Origin: Theodoxus fluviatilis
Taxonomy: Eukaryota; Mollusca; Gastropoda; Cycloneritida; Neritidae
Direction: 5' to 3'
Assembly (NCBI GenBank): GCA_034096865.1
Contig: JAWQFJ010000507.1
Coordinates: 1 to 64,000, forward strand
Length of the DNA stretch: 64,000 bases
Positions 58,501-64,000 of this stretch are shown piece after piece (the first letter of the stretch is position 1; each line of letters begins with the position of its first letter). Under the pieces are notes generated by a model. It was not told the DNA's origin, made no database searches, and saw only the letters and a list, made by a program, of their open reading frames with translations. A program made the translations under genes and the position numbers.

Positions 58501-61500
58501 TCTGGAAGGCAGTAGTGAGGCAGTCTGGAGGGAGTGTGGAGGCAGTCTGGAGGGAGTGTGGAGGGTAGTCTGGAGAGCAGTGTGGAGGGATGTGTGGAGA
58601 GCAGTGTGGAGGGATGTGTGGAGAGCAGTGTGGAGGCAGTCAGGAGGGCAGTCTGGAGGGAGTGTGGAGGCAGTCTGGAGGGAGTGTGGAGGGTAGTCTG
58701 GAGAGCAGTGTGGAGGGATGTGTGGAGAGCAGTGTGGAGGAATGTGTGGAGAGCAGTGTGGAGGCTGTCAGGAGGGATGTGTGGAGGGATGTGTGGAGAG
58801 CAGTGTGGAGGCAGTCAGGAGGGCAGTCTGGAGGCAGTGTGGAGTCGGGCTGGAGGGAGTGTGGAGGCAGTCTGGAGGGAGTGTGGAGGCAGTCTGGAGG
58901 GCAGTGTGGAGGCAGTCTGGAGGGAGTGTGGATGCAGTCTGGAGGGAGTGTGGAGGCAGTCTGGAGGGAGTGTGGATGCAGTCTGGAGGGAGTGTGGAGG
59001 CAGTCTGGAGGGAGTGTGGAGGCAGTCTGGAGGGAGTGTGGAGGCAGTCAGGAGGGCAGTCTGGAGGGAGTGTGGAGGCAGTCTGGAGGGAGTGTGGAGG
59101 GTAGTCTGGAGGGCAGTGTGGAGGGAGTGTGGAGGGATGTGTGGAGGGATGTGTGGAGAGCAGTGTGGAGGCAGTCAGGAGGGCTGTTTGGAGGGAGTGT
59201 GGAGTCGGTCTGGAGGGCAGTGTGGAGGGCTGTCTGGAGGGAGTGTGGAGTCGGTCTGGAGGGCAGTGTGGAGGGCAGTCTGGAAGGCAGTAGTGAGGCA
59301 GTCTGGAGGGATGTGTGGAGGGATATGTGGAGAGCAGTGTGGAGGCAGTCAGGAGGGCTGTCTGGAGGGAGTGTGGGGTCGGTCTGGAGGGCAGTGTGGA
59401 GGGCTGTCTGGAAGGCAGTAGTGAGGCAGTGTGGAGGCAGTCAGGAGGGCTGTCTGGAGGGAGTGTGGAGTCGGTCTGGAGGGCAGTGTGGAGGGCAGTC
59501 TGGAAGGCAGTAGTGAGGCAGTCTGGAGGGAGTGAGGAGGCAGTGTGGAGGGAGTGTGGAGGCAGACTGGAGGGAGTGTGGAGGCAGTCTGGAGGGAGTG
59601 TGGAGGCAGTGTGGAGGCAGTCTGGAGGGAGTGTGGAGGCAGTCTGGAGGGAGTGTGGAGGCAGTCTGGAGGGAGTGTGGAGGCAGTCTGGAGGCAGTCT
59701 GGAGGGAGTGTGGAGGCAGTCTGGAGGCAGTCTGGAGGGAGTGTGGAGGCAGTCTGGAGGCAGTGTGGAGGCAGTCTGGAGGCAGTGTTAAGGCAGTCTG
59801 GAGGGAGTGTGGAGGCAGTCTGGAGGGAGTGTGGAGGCAGTCTGGAAGGGAGTGTGGAGGCAGTCTGGAGGGAGTGTGGAGGCAGTCTGGAGGGCAGTGT
59901 GGAGGGCAGTCTGGAAGGCAGTAGTGAGGCAGTCTGGAGGGAGTGTGGAGGCAGTCTGGAGGGAGTGTGGAGGCAGTCTGGAGGGAGTGTGGAGGCAGTT
60001 TGGAGGGAGTGTGGAGGCAGTCTGGAAGGCAGTATGGAGGCAGTTTGGAAGGCAGTGTGGAGTGCAGTCTGGAGGCAATCTGGAGGGATTGTGGAGGGTA
60101 GTCTGGAATGAGTGTAGAGGTATTCTGGAGGGAGTGTGGAGGCAGTCTGGAATGAGTGTGGAGGCAGTCTGGAGGGAGTGTGGAGGCAGTCTGGAGGCAG
60201 TGTGGAGGGCAGCGTCAAGGCAGTGTGGAAGGAATTGTGGAGGCAGTGTGGAGGGCAGCGTGAAGGCAGTGTGGAGGGCAGCGTGAAGGCAGTGTGGAGG
60301 GCAGCGTGAAGGCAGTCTGGAGGGCTGCGTCAAGGCAGTGTGGAGGGAATTGTGGAGGCAGTGTGGAGGGAAGTGTGGAGGGAAGCTAGGAGGGAAGTGT
60401 GGAGGCAGTGTGGAGGGCAGCGTGGAGGCAGTGTGGAGGGAAGTGTGGAGGCAGTGTGGAGGGCAGCGTAAAGGCAGTGTGGAGGCAGTGTGGAGGGCAG
60501 CGTGAAGGCAGTTTGGAGGGCAGTGTGAAGGCAGTTTGGAGGGCAATGTGGAGGGCAGCGTCAAGGCAGTGTGGAGGGAAGTGTGGAGGCAGCGTGGAGG
60601 GAAGTGTGGAGGCAGCGTGGAGGGAGTGGGGAGGCAGTGTGGATGTAAGTGTAGTGGTAGCGTGGTAGTGTGGAGGCATCGTGGAGGCAGTGTGGAGGGA
60701 AGTGTGGTGGCAGCGTGGAGGCAAGTGTGAAAGGAAGTGTGGTTTCAGCGTGGAGGGAAATGTGGTGGCAGCGTGGAGGCAGCGTGGAGGGAAGTGTGGA
60801 GTGAAGTGTAAGGCAACATGGAGGGAAGTGTGGAGTGAAGTGTAGAGGGAAGTGTGGTGGCAGTGTGGAGGCAGTGTGGTGGCAGCGTGGAGGCAGCATG
60901 AAGGGAAGTGTGGAGGCAGTGTGGAGGGAAGTGTGGTGGCAGTGTGGAGGGAAATGTGGAAGCAGCGTGGAGGGAAGTGTGGAGGCAGCGTGGAGGGAAG
61001 TGTGGTCAAAGTGTTGAGGGCAGTGGTGGAGGCAGCGTGGAGTCAGTGTGGAGGGAAGTGTGGAGGCAGCGTGGAGGAAAGTGTGGAGGGAAGCGTGGAG
61101 GGAGTGTGGAGGGATGTGTGGAGGTAGCCTGGAGGCAGCATGGAGGCAGTGTGGAGGCAAGTGTGGAAGGAAGCGTGGAGGCAGTGTGGAGGGCAGCATG
61201 GAGGCAGTGTGGAGGCAAGTGTGGAGGGAAGCGTGGAGGGAGTGTGGAGGGATGTGTGGAGGTAGCCTGGAGGCAGCATGGAGGCAGTGTGGAGGCAAGT
61301 GTGGAGGCAGTGTGGAGGGCAGCATGGAGGCAGTGTGGAGGCAGTGTGGAGGGAAGTGTGGAGGCAGTGTGGAGGAAAGTGTGGAGGGCAGTGTGGAAGC
61401 AGCGTGGAGGCAGTGTGGAGGAAAGTGTGGAGGGCAGTGTGGAAGCAGTGTGGAGATAAGCGTGGAAGCAGTGTGGAGGGCAGCGTGGAGGGAAGTGTGG

Positions 61501-64000
61501 AAGACAGCGTGGACGCAGTGTGGAGGGCAGCATGGAGGCAGTGCGGAGGGAAGTGTGGAGGCAGCATGGAGGCAGTGTGGAGGCAGCGTGGAGGGAAGTG
61601 TCTAGGCAGTGTGGAGGCAGCATGGAGGGAAGTGTGGAGGGAAGTGTCTAGGCAGTGTGGAGGCAGCATGGAGGGAAGTGTGAAGGCAGCATGGAGGCAG
61701 TGTTGATTGAAGTGTGGAGGGCAGCATGGAGGCAGTGTGGAGGGAAGCATGGAGGCAGTGTGGAGGGAAGTGTGGAGGCAGTGTGGAAGCAGTGTGGAGG
61801 GAAGTGTAAATGGAAGTGTGGAGGGCAGCATGGAAGGAAGTGTGGAGGGCAGCATGGAGGCAGTGTGGAGGGCAGTGTGGAGGGAAGTGTGGAGGGCAGC
61901 ATGGAGGCAGTGTGGAGGAAAGTGTGGAGGGCAGAATGGAGGCAGTGTGGAGGGAAGTGTGGAGGCAGTGTGGAGGGAAGTGTGGAGAGCAGCATGGAGG
62001 CAGTGTGGAGGGAAGTGTGGAGAGCAGCATGGAGGGCAGCGTGGAGGGAAGTGTGGAGGGCAGCACGGAGGCAGTGTGGAGGGAAGTGTGGAGAGCAGCA
62101 TGGAGGGCAGCGTGGAGGGGAGTGTGGAGAGCAGCATGGAGGCAGTGTGGAGGGAAGTGTGGAGGCAGTGTCGAGGCAGCGTGGAGGGAAGTGTGGAGGC
62201 AGTGTGGAGGGAAGTGTGGAGGCAGTGTCGAGGGAAGTGTGGAGAGCAGTGTGGAGGGCAGTGTGGAGGCAGTGTGGAGGGAAGTGTGGAGGCAGTGTCG
62301 AGGGAAGTGTGGAGAGCAGTGTGGAGGGCAGTGTGGAGGCAGTGTGGAGGGAAGTGTGGAGGCAGTGTCGAGGCAGCGTGGAGGGAAGTGTGGAGGCAGC
62401 GTGGAGGGAAGTGTGGAGGCAGTGTGGAGGGAAGTGTGGAGGCAGTGTCGAGGGAAGTGTGGAGAGCAGTGTGGAGGGCAGCGTCAAGGCAGTGTGGAGG
62501 GAAGTGTGGAGGCAGTGTGGAGGGAAGTGTGGAGAGCAGTGTGGAGGGCAGCGTCAAGGCAGTGTGGAGGGAAGTGTGGAGGCAGTGTCGAGGGAAGTGT
62601 GGAGAGCAGTGTGGAGGGCAGTGTGGAGGCAGTGTGGAGGGAAGTGTGGAGGCAGCATGGAAGGAAGTGTGGAGGGCAGCATGGAGGCAGTGTCGAGGCA
62701 GCATGGAGGCAGTGTTGAGGGCAGTGGTGGAGGCAGCGTGGAGTCAGTGTGGAGGGAAGTGTGGAGAGCAGCATGGAGGCAGTGTGGAGGGCAGCATGGA
62801 GGCAGTGTGGAGGGCAGCATGGAGGCAGTGTCGAGGCAGCATGGAGGCAGTGTTGAGGGCAGTGGTGGAGGCAGCGTGGAGTCAGTGTGGAGGGAAGTGT
62901 GGAGGCAGTGTCGAGGCAGCATGGAGGCAGTGTTGAGGGCAGTGGTGGAGAGCAGCATGGAGGCAGTGTTGAGGGCAGTGGTGGAGAGCAGCATGGAGGC
63001 AGTGTGGAGGGAAGTGTGGAGGCAGCGTGGAGGGAAGTGTGGAGGGCAGCATGGAGGCAGTGTCGAGGCAGCATGGAGGCAGTGTTGAGGGCAGTGGTGG
63101 AGAGCAGCATGGAGGCAGTGTGGAGGGCAGTGGTGGAGAGCAGCATGGAGGCAGTGTTGAGGGCAGTGGTGGAGAGCAGCATGGAGGCAGTGTGGAGGGA
63201 AGTGTGGAGGGAAGTGTGGAGGCAGTGTCGAGGCAGCATGGAGGCAGTGTTGAGGGCAGTGGTGGAGAGCAGCATGGAGGCAGTGTTGAGGGCAGTGGTG
63301 GAGAGCAGCATGGAGGCAGTGTGGAGGGAAGTGTGGAGGCAGCGTGGAGGGAAGTGTGGAGGGCAGCATGGAGGCAGTGTCGAGGCAGCATGGAGGCAGT
63401 GTGGAGGGCAGTGGTGGAGAGCAGCATGGAGGCAGTGTTGAGGGCAGTGGTGGAGAGCAGCATGGAGGCAGTGTGGAGGGAAGTGTGGAGGCAGCGTGGA
63501 GGGAAGTGTGGAGGGCAGCATGGAGGCAGTGTGGAGGGCAGCATGGAGGCAGTGTGGAGGGAAGTGTGGAGAGCAGCATGGAGGCAGTGTCGAGGCAGCA
63601 TGGAGGCAGTGTTGAGGGCAGTGGTGGAGAGCAGCATGGAGGCAGTGTGGAGGGAAGTGTGGAGGGAAGTGTGGAGGCAGTGTCGAGGCAGCATGGAGGC
63701 AGTGTTGAGGGCAGTGTGGAGGGAAGTGTGGAGAGCAGCATGGAGGCAGTGTCGAGGCAGTGTGGAGGGAAGTGTGGAGAGCAGCATGGAGGCAGTGTTG
63801 AGGGCAGTGGTGGAGGCAGCGTGGAGTCAGTGTGGAGGGAAGTGTGGAGGCAGTGTGGAGGGAAGTGTGGAGGCAATGTGGAGGGCAGCATGGAGGGAGT
63901 GTGGAGGCAGCGTGGAGGGAAATGTGGAGGCAGCGTGGAGGGAAGTGTGGAGGCAGCGTGGAGGGAAGTGTGGAGGCAGCGTGGAGGGAAGTGTGGAGGC
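55534..64000. repeat. Giant 11/12-bp satellite array, over 8.4 kb, running off the window
   Basis: The basic unit is GAGGGCAGTGTG (12 bp) with variants GAGGGATGTGTG and GAGAGCAGTGTG, and 11-bp forms GAGGCAGTGTG, GAGGGAGTGTG and GAGGCAGTCTG. Composition changes along the array. From 55.5 to 58.4 kb GAGGGATGTGTG dominates; from 58.4 to 60.2 kb GAGGCAGTCTG alternates with GAGGGAGTGTG; from 60.2 kb onward GAGGGAAGTGTG, GAGGCAGCATG and GAGGGCAGTGGTG dominate. Longer blocks recur, for example 57101 onward and 57996 onward. The many frames of 100-550 codons on both strands are artefacts of a 12-bp period. The plus strand is strongly G-rich and C-poor. Confidence 0.97.

Noticed and set aside
55534..64000. 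Very long open frames on both strands (up to about 550 codons), rich in Trp-Arg-Ala-Val, Gly-Gly-Met-Cys or Leu-Pro-Pro-His
   Set aside because: They follow from a 12-bp (4-codon) repeat with few stops; several frames are open at once and no exon-like boundary exists.

Overview
The window is from an animal nuclear genome, most likely a mollusc and probably a gastropod. This is inferred from a conserved animal gene split into many short GT-AG exons, the DNA-transposon families present, and an AAGGTCA-rich dispersed repeat that I associate with mollusc genomes. It is not bacterial or viral. I see no rRNA, intact tRNA gene or CRISPR array.

One plus-strand gene organises nearly everything. Nineteen internal exons between 3367 and 53190 join in frame (2174 nt, about 724 codons) into most of a MORC2-type protein: end of the GHKL ATPase domain, coiled-coil arm, transducer region, CW zinc finger, charged and low-complexity linker, and Tudor/chromo-like domain. 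The N-terminal half of the ATPase domain lies upstream of the window. The C-terminal coiled coil would lie past its right edge, beyond a satellite of at least 8.4 kb.

The 11.4-kb intron between exons 4 and 5 holds, on the opposite strand, the first two coding exons of selenoprotein U (PRXL2A/FAM213A family). A TGA codon sits exactly where vertebrate homologues carry Sec or Cys. The later exons and the SECIS element were not found. The same intron holds a pogo/Tigger-like element, a hAT element, a 20-N assembly gap and 1.8 kb of pure polypyrimidine.

The other introns are a transposon archive. They hold a gutted Mutator-like transposase, a LINE reverse transcriptase scrap, five piggyBac-type TTAA insertions (two share one TTAA, two are nested), a MULE-like MITE with 9-bp target duplications, an internally deleted hAT with its first exon, a broken Tc1-like transposase, and an inverted tRNA-SINE-like hairpin. 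At least seven unrelated minisatellites (units of 11/12, 22, 25/30, about 50, 59, about 71 and 84 bp) and many CA, CT and GT microsatellites account for most long spurious reading frames.
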